A DNA stretch of 64,000 nucleotides from Streptacidiphilus fuscans (GTDB taxonomy: Bacteria; Actinomycetota; Actinomycetes; Streptomycetales; Streptomycetaceae). Positions 16,779-26,100 of this stretch are shown piece by piece. The stretch is from positions 20,112-84,111 of the forward strand of contig NZ_JADPRT010000015.1 in NCBI RefSeq assembly GCF_015690355.1. Direction: 5' to 3'. The first letter of the stretch is position 1. The number at the start of each line of letters is the position of its first letter. Under the pieces are notes generated by a model. It was not told the origin of the DNA. It made no database searches and worked only from the letters and a program-made list of their open reading frames with translations. Made by a program: the position numbers and the translations under genes.

Positions 16779-17492
16779 GTGCAGCACGTGGAAGACACCC
16801 TGGGAGCCACTCGACAGGACGGGCACACGGAAACCGGCAGGGGTTCCGCACGTGACTCGCTGTTGACGGCAGCAGTCGCGTACGCGGAGGAACGGCACTG
16901 GGAGGTCTCCCCCGGTGCCTGGCTGATCGAGGACGACGGCCCACCGCGCTGCTCCTGCGGTGACCTCGACTGCCCGATGCCCGGGGCGCACCCGGCCACC
17001 CGTGACTGGACCCGCCGTTCGAGCTCGGGCCCCGGCGTCGTCCGGCGCTGGTGGACGGAGAACCCCGCCGCGTCGATCCTGCTGCCGACGGGTCGCTCGT
17101 TCGACGCGATCGACGTCCCCGAGGTCGCGGGCTGCCTGGCGCTGGCCCGGATGGAGCGGATGGGCCTGCAGCTCGGCCCGGTACTGGCGATGCCGGGCGG
17201 TCCCGGGCGGGGCCGTCGGCTGGTCTTCCTGGTGCTGCCCGGCGCGCTCTCCAAGCTGCCGGACATGCTGCGCCGCCTCGGCTGGGGCGCGGGCAGGCTC
17301 GACCTGGTCGGCCACGGCGAGGGCGGCTGGGTCGTGGCCCCGCCCACCCGGATCGGCGGCTTCGGGTACGCGCAGTGGGCGCGCGAACCCACGAACCTGA
17401 ACCGCTGGCTGCCGGAGGCGGCCGAGGTCATCAACCCCATTGCTTACGCCTGCGGCCGAGAGGCGCCGCTGCCCGCACACGTGGGGCAGTAG
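16779..17492 (+). CDS. Primase/polymerase (prim-pol)-like protein
   Basis: 237 residues resembling the stand-alone 'bifunctional DNA primase/polymerase' domain proteins of Streptomyces: AAVAYAEERHWEVSPGAWLIEDD, CSCGDLDCPMPGAHPATRDW (a Cys cluster plus the PxxGAHP motif), VRRWWTENPAASILLPTG, FDAIDVPEVAGCLAL and GGWVVAPPTRIGG. The usual AEP acidic D-x-D is reduced to DAIDVP, so catalysis is uncertain. No helicase or replication gene is adjacent. GTG 16779 has a weak GGGGCGAG box; GTG 16788 is an alternative. A strong hairpin lies 20 nt after its stop. Confidence 0.72.
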   Translation: MQHVEDTLGATRQDGHTETGRGSARDSLLTAAVAYAEERHWEVSPGAWLIEDDGPPRCSCGDLDCPMPGAHPATRDWTRRSSSGPGVVRRWWTENPAASILLPTGRSFDAIDVPEVAGCLALARMERMGLQLGPVLAMPGGPGRGRRLVFLVLPGALSKLPDMLRRLGWGAGRLDLVGHGEGGWVVAPPTRIGGFGYAQWAREPTNLNRWLPEAAEVINPIAYACGREAPLPAHVGQ

Positions 17493-17512
17493 CACAAGCC
17501 CGGCAATCCCCT

Positions 17513-17560
17513 GTGCCCCCGAGTCCCGCGGTGACGCTTCCCGCGGTCGACCGGGGGCAC
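17513..17560 (+). terminator. Hairpin after the primase-like gene
   Basis: GTGCCCCC (17513-17520) pairs with GGGGGCAC (17553-17560), and inner CCGCGG blocks can pair further. It begins 20 nt past the stop at 17492. There is no U tract, which is usual for streptomycete terminators. Confidence 0.65.
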
Positions 17561-17841
17561 AGTCACGTTCTCACCCGCTCTGGCACGCCCTGGCCCGTTC
17601 TGGGGTAACTGGGGTTCTACCCACGCAGGAGAGTGGAAAAGCCCCACGATCAGGTGAACGGGCTCAAGGATTGGCGGGAGTTGCCGAGGGGATCTATCTG
17701 GACGTAAGGGTCAGGACGAGGGCGCGAGCGCGTTCCACGTAGAGGAAGGGAGTCACCGCTTCGTCAGAAGGTGCCTGGAGGGGAAGCCGGGCCCGGCGGG
17801 GGAAGCGGAGAGGGGAACGGGAGGGATCGGGGGATCACGAG
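17561..17841. other. Gene-free stretch, purine-rich
   Basis: Between the two hairpins there is no convincing reading frame. The plus strand becomes strongly G/A-rich from about 17740. No promoter, repeat or structured RNA was recognised. Confidence 0.5.
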
Positions 17842-17874
17842 GGGCCTCGGCGCTCGGGGAAAGTAGCCGAGGCC
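17842..17874 (-). terminator. Terminator after dmdR1
   Basis: GGGCCTCGGC (17842-17851) and GCCGAGGCCC (17865-17874) form a perfect 10-bp stem with a 13-nt loop, 23 nt beyond the dmdR1 stop on the minus strand. Confidence 0.8.
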
Positions 17875-17897
17875 CTTCGTCGTTCAGTCCGAACAGT

Positions 17898-18584
17898 TCA
17901 GGCGCGGGCCACGAAGACGTGGGCCGCGATGTCCTTCCGCAGCTCAGCCGCCTCGCCGCCGCTGCCGACGAGGACGCCGCCCGTGGACTCCGTGATGTTG
18001 ACGACCGCGCCCGGCTGCACTCCCGCCCGCCGCAGCGTGTACATCAGCTGCGCGTCCGTCTGGATCGGCTCGCCGATGCGGCGGACGACGACCGCGCGGC
18101 CGTCCGCGCCCGGCATCAGCTCGTCGAGGGTGACCAGCGTCTCGCCCTCGTCCGCGGGGGTCTCGCCCAGCTCCTCCAGGCCCGGGATCGGGTTGCCGTA
18201 CGGGGACTCCGTCGGGTGGCGCAGCAGTTCGAGGACGCGGCGCTCCACGGCCTCGCTCATCACGTGCTCCCACCGGCACGCCTCCGCGTGCACCTGCTCC
18301 CACTCCAGGCCGACGACGTCGACCAGCAGGCACTCCGCGATGCGGTGCTTCCGCATCACGCGGGTGGCGAGCTTGCGACCCTCGGAGGTGAGTTCCAGGT
18401 GGCGGTCGTCGGCGACGGTCACGAGGCCGTCTCGCTCCATCCGGGCGACGGTCTGGCTGACCGTGGGCCCGCTCTGCTCCAGGCGCTCCGCGATACGGGC
18501 GCGCATGGGGACGACGCCCTCCTCCTCCAGCTCGAAGATGGTCCGCAAGTACATCTCTGTGGTGTCGATCAGGTGGCCTGACAT
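17898..18584 (-). CDS. dmdR1: Iron-dependent DtxR-family repressor (DmdR1-like)
   Basis: 228 residues, very close to my recollection of S. coelicolor DmdR1: MSGHLIDTTEMYLRTIFELEEEGV, the HTH block IAERLEQSGPTVSQTVARMERDGLV, metal-site and dimer block HRIAECLLVDVVGLEWEQVHAEACRWEHVMSEAVERRV, HPTESPYGNPIPGL, and a C-terminal SH3-like domain (AVVNITESTGGVLVGSGGEAAEL). With Fe2+ it represses siderophore and iron-uptake genes by binding iron boxes. The frame is open to 18641, but MSGHL at 18584 fits the family. A long open frame (220 codons) runs antisense through the whole gene, as described for adm in S. coelicolor. It is divergent from a SIS-domain gene. Confidence 0.93.
   Translation of the reverse strand: MSGHLIDTTEMYLRTIFELEEEGVVPMRARIAERLEQSGPTVSQTVARMERDGLVTVADDRHLELTSEGRKLATRVMRKHRIAECLLVDVVGLEWEQVHAEACRWEHVMSEAVERRVLELLRHPTESPYGNPIPGLEELGETPADEGETLVTLDELMPGADGRAVVVRRIGEPIQTDAQLMYTLRRAGVQPGAVVNITESTGGVLVGSGGEAAELRKDIAAHVFVARA
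17919..18581 (+). CDS. Candidate antisense ORF to dmdR1 (adm-like)
   Basis: A 220-codon plus-strand frame spans dmdR1 almost end to end, starting ATG 17919 (MGRDVLPQLSRLAAAADEDAARG). Its Arg/Asp/Leu/Gln-rich composition is what an antisense frame of high-GC DNA gives, so on sequence alone it would be a shadow. It is listed because in S. coelicolor an overlapping antiparallel gene, adm, opposite dmdR1 has been reported as expressed and functional. Position, length and strand fit that gene; equivalence is inference. Confidence 0.3.
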   Translation: MGRDVLPQLSRLAAAADEDAARGLRDVDDRARLHSRPPQRVHQLRVRLDRLADAADDDRAAVRARHQLVEGDQRLALVRGGLAQLLQARDRVAVRGLRRVAQQFEDAALHGLAHHVLPPARLRVHLLPLQADDVDQQALRDAVLPHHAGGELATLGGEFQVAVVGDGHEAVSLHPGDGLADRGPALLQALRDTGAHGDDALLLQLEDGPQVHLCGVDQVA

Positions 18585-18783
18585 CGGACTGCGGGCTCCG
18601 TTCCTCGGATGTGCTCCGGTCGCGCTCCGGGTGCCCCTCAATTCTTACGCATCCCGCCGACAATCCAGGACGCGGCGACGGCGGGCAGTGTTGACAGGGC
18701 CCGACCCGGCCCGTCACCGTGCGAGTCACCACAAGAACGTCACCACCCGCACCCACTCACCTACGCAGGGGAGCCAGCAGCTG

Positions 18784-19533
18784 ATGAGCGATCTCGCCGG
18801 GCAGTACCTCGACGCCGCCATCGCCCACCTCCAGCGCATCAAGGACGAGGAGACGTCGGGCGTCGAGGCCGCCGCCGACGCCCTCGTGCGGACCGTCAAG
18901 GAGGGCGGCCGGATCTTCACCTTCGGCGCCGGGCACTCGTCCCTCCCGGCCCAGGACGTCGTCTACCGCGCCGGCGGGCTGGTCCTGATGAACCTGCTCA
19001 CCGTGCCCGGGGTGATCGGCGTCGACGTGATGCCCGCCCATCTGGGCAGCGCGCTGGAGCGGGTGCCCGGCCTGGCCACCACGACCCTGGACGCGGGACC
19101 GGCCCGCGCCGGCGACCTGCTCTTCGTGATCTCGCTCTCCGGCCGCCAGGTGATGCCCGTGGAACTGGCCCGTCACGCACGCGAGCGCGGGCTGACCGTG
19201 ATCGGCGTCACCTCGCTCGCCTACCCGTCGGCGGTCACCTCGCAGCATCCCGACGGCCTCTACCTCAAGGACGTCTGCGACATCGTGCTGGACAGCAAGA
19301 TCGCGGTCGGCGACGGCGAGTTGACCGTCGACGGCGCGGTGACGACCTTCGGCCCCGTGTCGACGCTGGCGACGGTCGCGCTGATGCAGTCCGTCGTCGC
19401 CGTCGCCGTGGGCAAGTTGGCTGCCGAGGGGATCACCCCGCCGCTCTTCCGCTCCGGCAACGTCGACGGCGGCACCGACTGGAACGCCAAGTTGATGGCT
19501 GAGCACCGCGACCGCATCTTCTACGCGTTCTGA
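18784..19533 (+). CDS. SIS-domain sugar-phosphate-binding protein
   Basis: 249 residues: a SIS domain with GGRIFTFGAGHSSLPAQDVVYRAGGLV, LLFVISLSGRQVMPVELARHARERGLTVIGVTSL and a C-terminal FRSGNVDGGTDWNAKLM. The SLSGRQ loop replaces the usual GxS/T-G-x-T sugar-phosphate loop. It may be a phosphosugar isomerase-like or sensing protein; the substrate is unknown. GGAG lies about 10 nt upstream of ATG 18784. A canonical TTGACA -35 occurs at 18691-18696 but its -10 is poor. A SIS gene beside dmdR1 is also recalled from S. coelicolor. Confidence 0.82.
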   Translation: MSDLAGQYLDAAIAHLQRIKDEETSGVEAAADALVRTVKEGGRIFTFGAGHSSLPAQDVVYRAGGLVLMNLLTVPGVIGVDVMPAHLGSALERVPGLATTTLDAGPARAGDLLFVISLSGRQVMPVELARHARERGLTVIGVTSLAYPSAVTSQHPDGLYLKDVCDIVLDSKIAVGDGELTVDGAVTTFGPVSTLATVALMQSVVAVAVGKLAAEGITPPLFRSGNVDGGTDWNAKLMAEHRDRIFYAF

Positions 19534-19558
19534 GCTGTTTTGCAGGTTCTGAAGGGAA

Positions 19559-20977
19559 CTACCCGTTGTGACTGGGTTCTCCTGACAGGTCGACCGCCGC
19601 GGCCACCCGCGCCGCCACGTCCTCGGCGAAGTCGCAGTCGGCGCGGTCGAACCGGGGCCGTCCCGGGCCGCGGAGGAAGGTGAGCACGCCGTGGCTGCGG
19701 CCCCGGCTGCGCAGCGGCGTGCAGAGCCCGTGCAGCGTCCCCTCCGGCCACCGGCGCAGCTCCGCCCACCCGCCGAGGCCCAGTCCCGCCGGCGCTCCTG
19801 CCGACGGCGGGGCGGACAGCTGGGCGGAGAGCGTGGCGAAGGCGGGCGCGCCGCTGTCGGAGACGGCGACCGTGCCGCAGCGCTCCAGCGCGCGCAGCGC
19901 GGGATGGACCTCGCCGTAGCGGGCGGGCAGGCCGGTCGGGGTCAACCCGTCCCCGAGCGCCAGCCCGCCCAGCGGGGAGGCCGCGACGCGGACCAGCGCG
20001 TCGCCGCGCAGCACGTCAAGCAGTGCGTGGTCGGCGAACCCGGCCAGCACGAAGTCGAGATAGCCCGCCGCCGCGTCCAGGCCGTCCGCGCACTCCGCCG
20101 CCGCCAGCCCCGCGCGGCGGAGCTGGTTGGTCCGGAAGCGCAGCACCGAGGCCTCCTGTTCGGCCTGCTCGTGCAGCGTGACGTCCTCGAACAGCCAGAC
20201 CACCCCGAGCGGCACCGGCTCCTCGCCCAGCGGCGAGCCCAGCCGCACGAACTCGCTGCGCAGGCACCGGCGTCGAGCGGGATCACTGCGCAGGGTGACC
20301 CACAGCTTGACCCCGCTGACGGACTTGCCGGTGGAGAGCGTCCGCTGCAACGCGGCCTCCAGCTCCGGGACGCCCTCCTGCAGCACCTCGCCGAGCGGGC
20401 GCCCGAGCAGGGCCGACCGCTCGCAGTCGAGCCAACGTGCCGCCGCGTCACCGACGGTGGCGGGACGCAGGTCCGCGTCGACCAGCACGGCGCCGGTCTG
20501 CGCCTCGTCGAGCAGCGAGTGCGCCAGCGCGAGCGACCGCTCCCACTCGGTCTGCGCGCAGGCCTCGGAGAAGGCGAAGTAGTGGCACAGGGTGCGTCCG
20601 GTGCTCGTCCGGACCGAACTCACCTGGGCGCGGACGAGAGTTCGGCGGCCGTCCCTGGTCAGCAGCGGGAACTCGTGCAGCACCCGGACGCCGTCCGGCG
20701 CGCCCTGCAGGCCGGCGCGCACCTCCTCGGCGTCGGCCGGGCGCACCGCCCAGCCCTCCAGCCCGCGTCTGCCCACGGCCTCGGCCGCGCTCCAGCCGAG
20801 CAGCCGGGCGGCCTCACGGTTCCAGTGCGTCACCACGCCGTCGGCGTCCAGCGCGGCGAGGCCGACCTCCATGCCCTCCAGCAACGCGCCGAGCAGCTGC
20901 TGGTCGGTACGTCCATGGGTACGTTCGTCATCATCAGTGTGCACGGTGGGCGCACCTCCCCCTGCAGACGTGTCCAT
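19559..20977 (-). CDS. PAS/PAS/GAF sensory protein without an output domain
   Basis: 472 residues. A PAS domain at 25-150 (LLEGMEVGLAALDADGVVTHWNREAARLLGWSAAEAVGRRGLEGW), a second PAS at 155-275 (GAVLVDADLRPATVGDAAARWLDCERSALLGRPLGEVL ... VVWLFEDVTLHEQAEQEASVL) and a GAF-like domain to the end (LDFVLAGFADHALLDVLRGDALVRVAAS). Streptomyces relatives usually end in a PP2C (SpoIIE) phosphatase; that domain is absent and the gene stops at SGEPSHNG. It may work as a protein-protein sensor or be a trimmed RsbU-like protein. It converges on the SIS gene with 25 nt between, with no terminator seen. Confidence 0.75.
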   Translation of the reverse strand: MDTSAGGGAPTVHTDDDERTHGRTDQQLLGALLEGMEVGLAALDADGVVTHWNREAARLLGWSAAEAVGRRGLEGWAVRPADAEEVRAGLQGAPDGVRVLHEFPLLTRDGRRTLVRAQVSSVRTSTGRTLCHYFAFSEACAQTEWERSLALAHSLLDEAQTGAVLVDADLRPATVGDAAARWLDCERSALLGRPLGEVLQEGVPELEAALQRTLSTGKSVSGVKLWVTLRSDPARRRCLRSEFVRLGSPLGEEPVPLGVVWLFEDVTLHEQAEQEASVLRFRTNQLRRAGLAAAECADGLDAAAGYLDFVLAGFADHALLDVLRGDALVRVAASPLGGLALGDGLTPTGLPARYGEVHPALRALERCGTVAVSDSGAPAFATLSAQLSAPPSAGAPAGLGLGGWAELRRWPEGTLHGLCTPLRSRGRSHGVLTFLRGPGRPRFDRADCDFAEDVAARVAAAVDLSGEPSHNG

Positions 20978-21027
20978 TCAACTCGCCTGCTCCGCCTCGT
21001 ACACCCGGTTCCGCAAAAGTGTTGACG

Positions 21028-21147
21028 GACCGGCGTCTTCCGGTCGTTGATGGTGTGCGTACGTGTGCTGGGCAAGTGCGCTGGGCAAGGTGACACGTAT
21101 TCAGCACGTTCAGTCAGCACGATCAGTCAGCACGATCAGTCAGCACT
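21028..21147. repeat. Hairpin and 13-bp tandem repeats before the SLATT gene
   Basis: GACCGG-CGTCTT-CCGGTC (21028-21045) is an inverted repeat. TGCTGGGCAAG/CGCTGGGCAAG (21066 and 21079) repeat at 13 bp. Then CAGCACGWTCAGT repeats at 21102, 21115 and 21128 with a partial fourth at 21141. Both arrays keep a 13-bp period. They fill the promoter region of the DUF4231 gene and mark the edge of the FxSxx-COOH block. Confidence 0.7.
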
Positions 21148-21183
21148 GTCCGAGCGTCTGGGCGAAGGGGAGGGGGAGTCGCC

Positions 21184-22101
21184 ATGGTCCAGATCTCTGC
21201 ACCGGGATTCCGGGAGAAGCAGCTGATACCGGAGCCCTACTGGACCGCCGACCGCGTCTCGGTGACCGAGCAGCGGAAGGCGACGCACTGGTACGGCGGG
21301 CAGATCATCGCGCTCCTGGCGGCCTCGTTACTGGGCATCCCGGACTGGCACGTGGGCTCGCTCGACCTCTCCCCCGTGCTGTCCATCGCGGCGTTCCTGG
21401 TCGCCGGGTACTACTGGGACCGGCTGCGGGCGGAGACGCCGCAGTCGTTGTGGTTCGAGAGCCGGGCCGCCGCCGAGGCGATCAAGGGCCTGGTGTGGCG
21501 CTACGTCGTCCGGGCCCGGCCGTTCGACGGCCCGGCCCAGAGCGAGGAGGCCGACGAGCAGTTCCTGGACCGGCTGAGCGAGGTCTTCGAGACCTACCGC
21601 AGCGTGGGCGTGATTCCCAAGAACACCGAGCCTGCGATCACCGACGAGATGCGCCGTCTTCGCGCCGGGTCGCTGGTCGCCCGCCGCGAGCTCTACCTGC
21701 AGGAGCGGCTGCGGGCCCAACGGGTCTGGTACCTGGGCAAGGCGGACGCCTTCGACAACAAAAGCACCTTCTGGTCGCTGATGACCCTGGTGGCGATCGT
21801 CTTCGGCCTCACCGCGGCCGGGCTGCAGACGGCCGGCGCCGTGCACACCCACGTCCTCGGCACCCTGGCCACGGCGGGCGCGGCGATCACCGCCTGGACG
21901 CAGCTCAAGCAGTTCCGGCCGCTGGCCGCCGCGTACCGGCTGGTGGCGAAGGAGTTGGAGCAGGTGGAGATCCAGCTGGAAAGGCTGAATCCCGCCGAAC
22001 CCGACGCCGAGGAGTTGTGGTCGCGGCTGAGCCGCGAGTCCGAGTCCATGCTCGCCAAGGAACAGGCGGTCTGGCGGGCCCGCAGCGACCGGAGGATCTG
22101 A
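21184..22101 (+). CDS. SLATT/DUF4231-type four-helix membrane protein
   Basis: 305 residues with two pairs of membrane helices: IIALLAASLLGIP and LSIAAFLVAGYYW (residues 40-80), then FWSLMTLVAIVFGLTAAGL and LGTLATAGAAITAW (195-245). Between them is the DUF4231 motif RAAAEAIKGLVWRYVVRARPFDG. The C-terminus is a coiled-coil-like helix (VAKELEQVEIQLERL). SLATT domains are predicted membrane effectors or pore formers linked to nucleotide-second-messenger and conflict systems. GGGGAGGGGGAG lies before the ATG. The following hydrolase is 89 nt downstream on the same strand, and the FxSxx-COOH operon points at this pair from the other side. Function here is inferred. Confidence 0.75.
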   Translation: MVQISAPGFREKQLIPEPYWTADRVSVTEQRKATHWYGGQIIALLAASLLGIPDWHVGSLDLSPVLSIAAFLVAGYYWDRLRAETPQSLWFESRAAAEAIKGLVWRYVVRARPFDGPAQSEEADEQFLDRLSEVFETYRSVGVIPKNTEPAITDEMRRLRAGSLVARRELYLQERLRAQRVWYLGKADAFDNKSTFWSLMTLVAIVFGLTAAGLQTAGAVHTHVLGTLATAGAAITAWTQLKQFRPLAAAYRLVAKELEQVEIQLERLNPAEPDAEELWSRLSRESESMLAKEQAVWRARSDRRI

Positions 22102-22190
22102 CCCGCCGAGCCCTTCCGCAGCACCACACGGCACCCGGCCCGGCACCGCCACCGCACCGACACCGCACGGAAACCGCGTAGAGGAGCGAC

Positions 22191-23087
22191 GTGAGGGACA
22201 TCGAGGTCAGGGCGCCGGACGGCCGCACGCTCACCGCGGCGATCTGGGGCAGATCCTCCGCGGACCCGGTGTTCCTGATGCACGGCATGCCCGGCAGCAG
22301 ACTCGGACAGCTCCCGCTGGAACGGCAGTTGGACCGGCTCAACGTCCAGGTGGTCACCTACGACCGCCCCGGCTACGGCCGGTCCGACCGCCTGCCCGGT
22401 CGCCACGTCCGCGACGCCGCCCTCGACGTCGCCGCGATCGCCGACCGCCTCGGCCTCGACTCCTTCGGCATCGTGGGCCGTTCCGGCGGCGGCCCGCACG
22501 CGCTCGCCTGCGCGGCGCTCCTCCCGGACCGGGTGACCCGCACCGCCGTCATGGTCTGCCTCGCCCCGCGCGACGCCGAGGACCTGGACTGGTACCAGGG
22601 CATGACGGACTCCAACATCTCCGCCTTCCGCGCCGCCGAGGACGGCCCGCACCGCCTCCGCCCGCTCCTGGCCGCCCGCATCGACGGCATCCGCGAACAG
22701 CCCCGCAAACTGCTCCAGGCACTGCGCCACGAGCTGCCGTCCGCGGACCTCAACGCGATCCGCGACGCCGGTCTGCGCAGCACCCTCGCCCGCAACTACG
22801 CGGAGGCGGTCCGCACGGGGGACGACGGCTGGAACGACGACGTGCTGGCCTTCGTCCGGCCGTGGGGCTTCGACCCGGCCCGGATCGAGGGCCATGTCGA
22901 TCTGTGGCACGGCGAGGACGACGTCTTCTCCCCGGTCCAGCACACCCGGTGGCTGGCCGCCCACATCCCCGGCGCCCACTCGATGGTCGAGCCGGGCGCG
23001 TCCCACTTCGCCGCCTGGCAGCTGCTGCCGGACATCCTGTGCCGGGTCGCGCTCAACACCGCACCGGCACCGTCCGACACCGCGTGA
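22191..23087 (+). CDS. Alpha/beta hydrolase
   Basis: 298 residues with the full hydrolase triad in place: oxyanion HGMPGSR (near 31), nucleophile elbow GRSGGGPHALA (Ser near 100), acid in DLWHGEDDVFSP, and His in GASHFAAWQLL. It most resembles esterase/epoxide hydrolase-type proteins; substrate unknown. GGAG lies 6 nt before GTG 22191. It follows the SLATT gene and ends at a strong bidirectional hairpin shared with fxsT. Whether it belongs functionally with the FxSxx-COOH genes is open. Confidence 0.82.
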   Translation: MRDIEVRAPDGRTLTAAIWGRSSADPVFLMHGMPGSRLGQLPLERQLDRLNVQVVTYDRPGYGRSDRLPGRHVRDAALDVAAIADRLGLDSFGIVGRSGGGPHALACAALLPDRVTRTAVMVCLAPRDAEDLDWYQGMTDSNISAFRAAEDGPHRLRPLLAARIDGIREQPRKLLQALRHELPSADLNAIRDAGLRSTLARNYAEAVRTGDDGWNDDVLAFVRPWGFDPARIEGHVDLWHGEDDVFSPVQHTRWLAAHIPGAHSMVEPGASHFAAWQLLPDILCRVALNTAPAPSDTA

Positions 23088-23129
23088 CGACGAGGTCGGC
23101 AAGCGTCGAACTGACGGAACATCATGGCA

Positions 23130-23160
23130 GGTCCGGGCGCCGGTGAACGGCGCCCGGACC
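23130..23160. terminator. Bidirectional terminator between the hydrolase and fxsT
   Basis: GGTCCGGGCGCCG (23130-23142) and CGGCGCCCGGACC (23148-23160) form a perfect 13-bp stem with a GTGAA loop, between two convergent genes. Confidence 0.9.
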
Positions 23161-23167
23161 CTTCCGG

Positions 23168-26100
23168 TCAGGCCGGCACGAGCTCCAGGTCGCGGCCCAT
23201 CCGGCGCCAGGCGCGCGCGTCGTGGACGGTCTGGTGGTTCTCGCCGAGCACCGCGATCAGCCGGTCGATCACTCGACGACGCAGGTCCTGCGCCTCGGCC
23301 TCACGGCCCAGGCCGCGCAGGGTGATCGCCAGGTTGCTCTGGCAGACCAGCGGGTCGGGGTGGTTGCCGCCGTACCTGGCGGTCATGCCCTGCAGCGCGG
23401 CCACCTCCAGCTCCTCGGACTTCTCGAGCTCGCCCATGTCGCCGTAGGTGTTGGCCAGGTTGAGCATCGCGCAGTGGGTGTAGGGGTGGTCCGCGCCCAC
23501 CGTGTGCCGCAGCGCCTCCAGTGTGTGTTCGCCGAGCACCACCGCCTCACGCAGCTCCTCCGGCTGGCCGACGTCGCGCTGGTAGATCGTCAGGTTGTTG
23601 CCGCAGATCAGCGTGAACGGGTGGGTGTCGCCGAGGCGTTCGCGGTAGGTGTCGAACACCTCCCTGGCCGTGTCACGGGCCCGCTCCTTGTCACCTGCGG
23701 CCGAGTACTCCGCCGCGAGGTTGAGCGCGCAGGACAGCACGTCCGGCACCTTCGGGTCGTAGCGCTCCAGGTAGCGGTTGTAGGTCTCGATCGTCAGCCG
23801 CCGGGCCTCGTTCTGCTCTCCGGCCCGGCGCAGCGAGACCGCAAGGCTCGTGGCGTAGCGCAGCGACGCCAGGTCGGGCACCGGGACCGAGTACTCGTCG
23901 CGGAACTCGCTCAGCAGGCTGATCGAGCGCCCGTAGTTGCCGAGGGCACGCTCGTCGTCGGCCAGGTTGGCCTTCGAGCCCAGCGTGTACGGATGGGTGA
24001 CGCCCAGCACCGCGGTGCGGAGGTTGTAGACCTCCTCGTCGAGTATCCGGGCCGCCTCGTAGTTCCCGGTGAACCGGTGGTCGACCGCCAGGTTGTTGGC
24101 GATGTTGAGGGTGCGCGGGTCCTCCTCGCCGAGCTCCTCCTTCATCCGCAGGTAGGTCTCCTGGTCGCGCTGGAGCGCCTCGGTGAAGCGGCCGACGACG
24201 CGCAGGTCGGCGGCGAGGTTGCCGGCGGTCTGCAGGGTCAGCGGATGGTCGGGGCGCAGCACCCGGGTCTGCCGCATCAGCGTGTCCTGGTCCAGTTCCA
24301 GGCACTCCTGGGCCAGTCCCTTGCTGCGCAGCACGCTGGCGAGCTGGAAGCGCAGCTGCAGCGTCTGCCGGTCGTCCTCGCCCAGCTTCTCGGTCCACGC
24401 GGTGTTCAGGCGACGGCCGAGGTCCTCGGCCCGGTCCAGGTCACCGCGCTTCCACAGGTAGCGGACCCGGTCGATCAGCAGTTGCCGGGTGTCGGCCTCG
24501 TCGCAGTTCTCGGCGTTGGACGGGCCGAGGTGGGGCCAGATCAACTCGAACCGCGGCCAGTTCTCCGGGTCGTCGGTGTCACCGATGTCGGGGCGGGCGC
24601 CGACGAGGATGCGGTGGACCTCGTGGACCAGGTCCTCGTGCTCCTCCGGCGTCAGGCCGGACCGGATGACCGCCTGCACCATGCGGTGGACCTGGAAGGT
24701 CTTGCTGCTGTTGTCGACCTTGGCCAGGGCGTACCGTCCGATGGCGCGGATGACGCGGCCCATCATGTTCTTGTCGCGCAGCTCCTCGTCGAACTCCACC
24801 AGCGCGTTCATCATCTGGTCGCTGTAGAAGATGCTGGTCGCGATGGAGTCCGGGGCGAGGAACGCGCACAGCTGGAGCAGCCGGACCGCCGCAGGCATCT
24901 GCTGGCTGAGCCGCTCGATGGAGACCTGCCAGGCCTTGCCGAAACTGTCGGGGTAGTCGTCCGGAGTGGTACCGCCGAGCGCTCGATCCGGCTGGCTCTT
25001 CAACTGCTCCACGTACTCGCCCACCGGAACGCCGGTGGTCTCCAGCCAGGCGGCGGCGATCTCGACCGCCAGCGGCAGGTCGCCGACGGCCTCGGCGACG
25101 AGTCCGGCCTCCTGCTGGCTGAGCGCCGGGGCCCGGCGGCAGAGGTGCTCGACCGACTCTTCTCGGCGGAAGACGTCGACCTCCAACGCCTCGGCATGGC
25201 TGGTCCATGCCTGGTTCCGCGAGGTGACCAGGACGTCCCCTGAACCGCCGGGCAGGAACCGCACGATCTGCGCGGGGTCGTCGGCGTTGTCGAAGATCAG
25301 CAGCCAGCGCTTGGCCTTGGGGTGCATCCCGAGGCGCAGCGTCTCCTTGACCAACTCGGCGTTCTCGTTGGCGTTCTCGCCCATCCGCAGGTCCAGGCGG
25401 CGGCCGAGCTCGGAGAGCGAGGTGGCCACCTGCTCGGGCTCCTCCGACTCGATCCACCAGACCAGGTCGTAGTCGGCCATGAAGCGGTACGCGTACTCCA
25501 GCGCCACCTGCGTCTTGCCGACACCGCCGAGACCGTAGAGGGTCTGCGGGGTCGGCAGCACCACTGTGGAGCGGCGATCCCGCTGCTGGCCCCGGAGTTG
25601 GTCGCGCAACCGGTCCAGCACGGCGGCGCGGCCGGTGAAGGAGGGGTTGCGCAGGCGCAGGTTCCAGATCGCCGGGCGGCGTCCCGGGAAGCGCGGACCC
25701 TCTCCCGGGATCGAGTCCATCAGCACGGTCTCGGGCAGGCCGACGGCCCGCAGCAGCACCGCCCGTGCGGCGTCCTCCTCCAGGCGCACCAACTCCACGG
25801 AGTTGCCGCCGTAGGTGCCGCCGGTCCGGGTGTCACCGACCCGCACCGTGATCAGCTCCGGCTGGTCCATGGTCCGCTCGCCGCCCAGCAGGTCACGGGC
25901 CTGACGCGACTGTACGGACTTGGCGTAGGCCGGACTCCACACCGCCAGCGTGCGGGTGACCGCGTCCCGGACTCGGTCGGAGTCGCCGCGCGGCAGCGAG
26001 CCGAGTTCGCGCGGGACGACCCGCAGCCCGGCCCTGGTCAGCACCCACTCGATCCACTCGGCCCACATCCGGTCCTCGGACGCGTAGGAGACGATGATGT

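Noticed and set aside
18691..18720. TTGACA-based promoter for the SIS gene
   Set aside because: The -35 is perfect but no TANNNT hexamer lies at 16-19 nt; not listed as a promoter.
17929..18783. N-terminal extension of the SIS protein across dmdR1
   Set aside because: Ser/Arg-rich shadow sequence; ATG 18784 has a ribosome site and starts the SIS fold.
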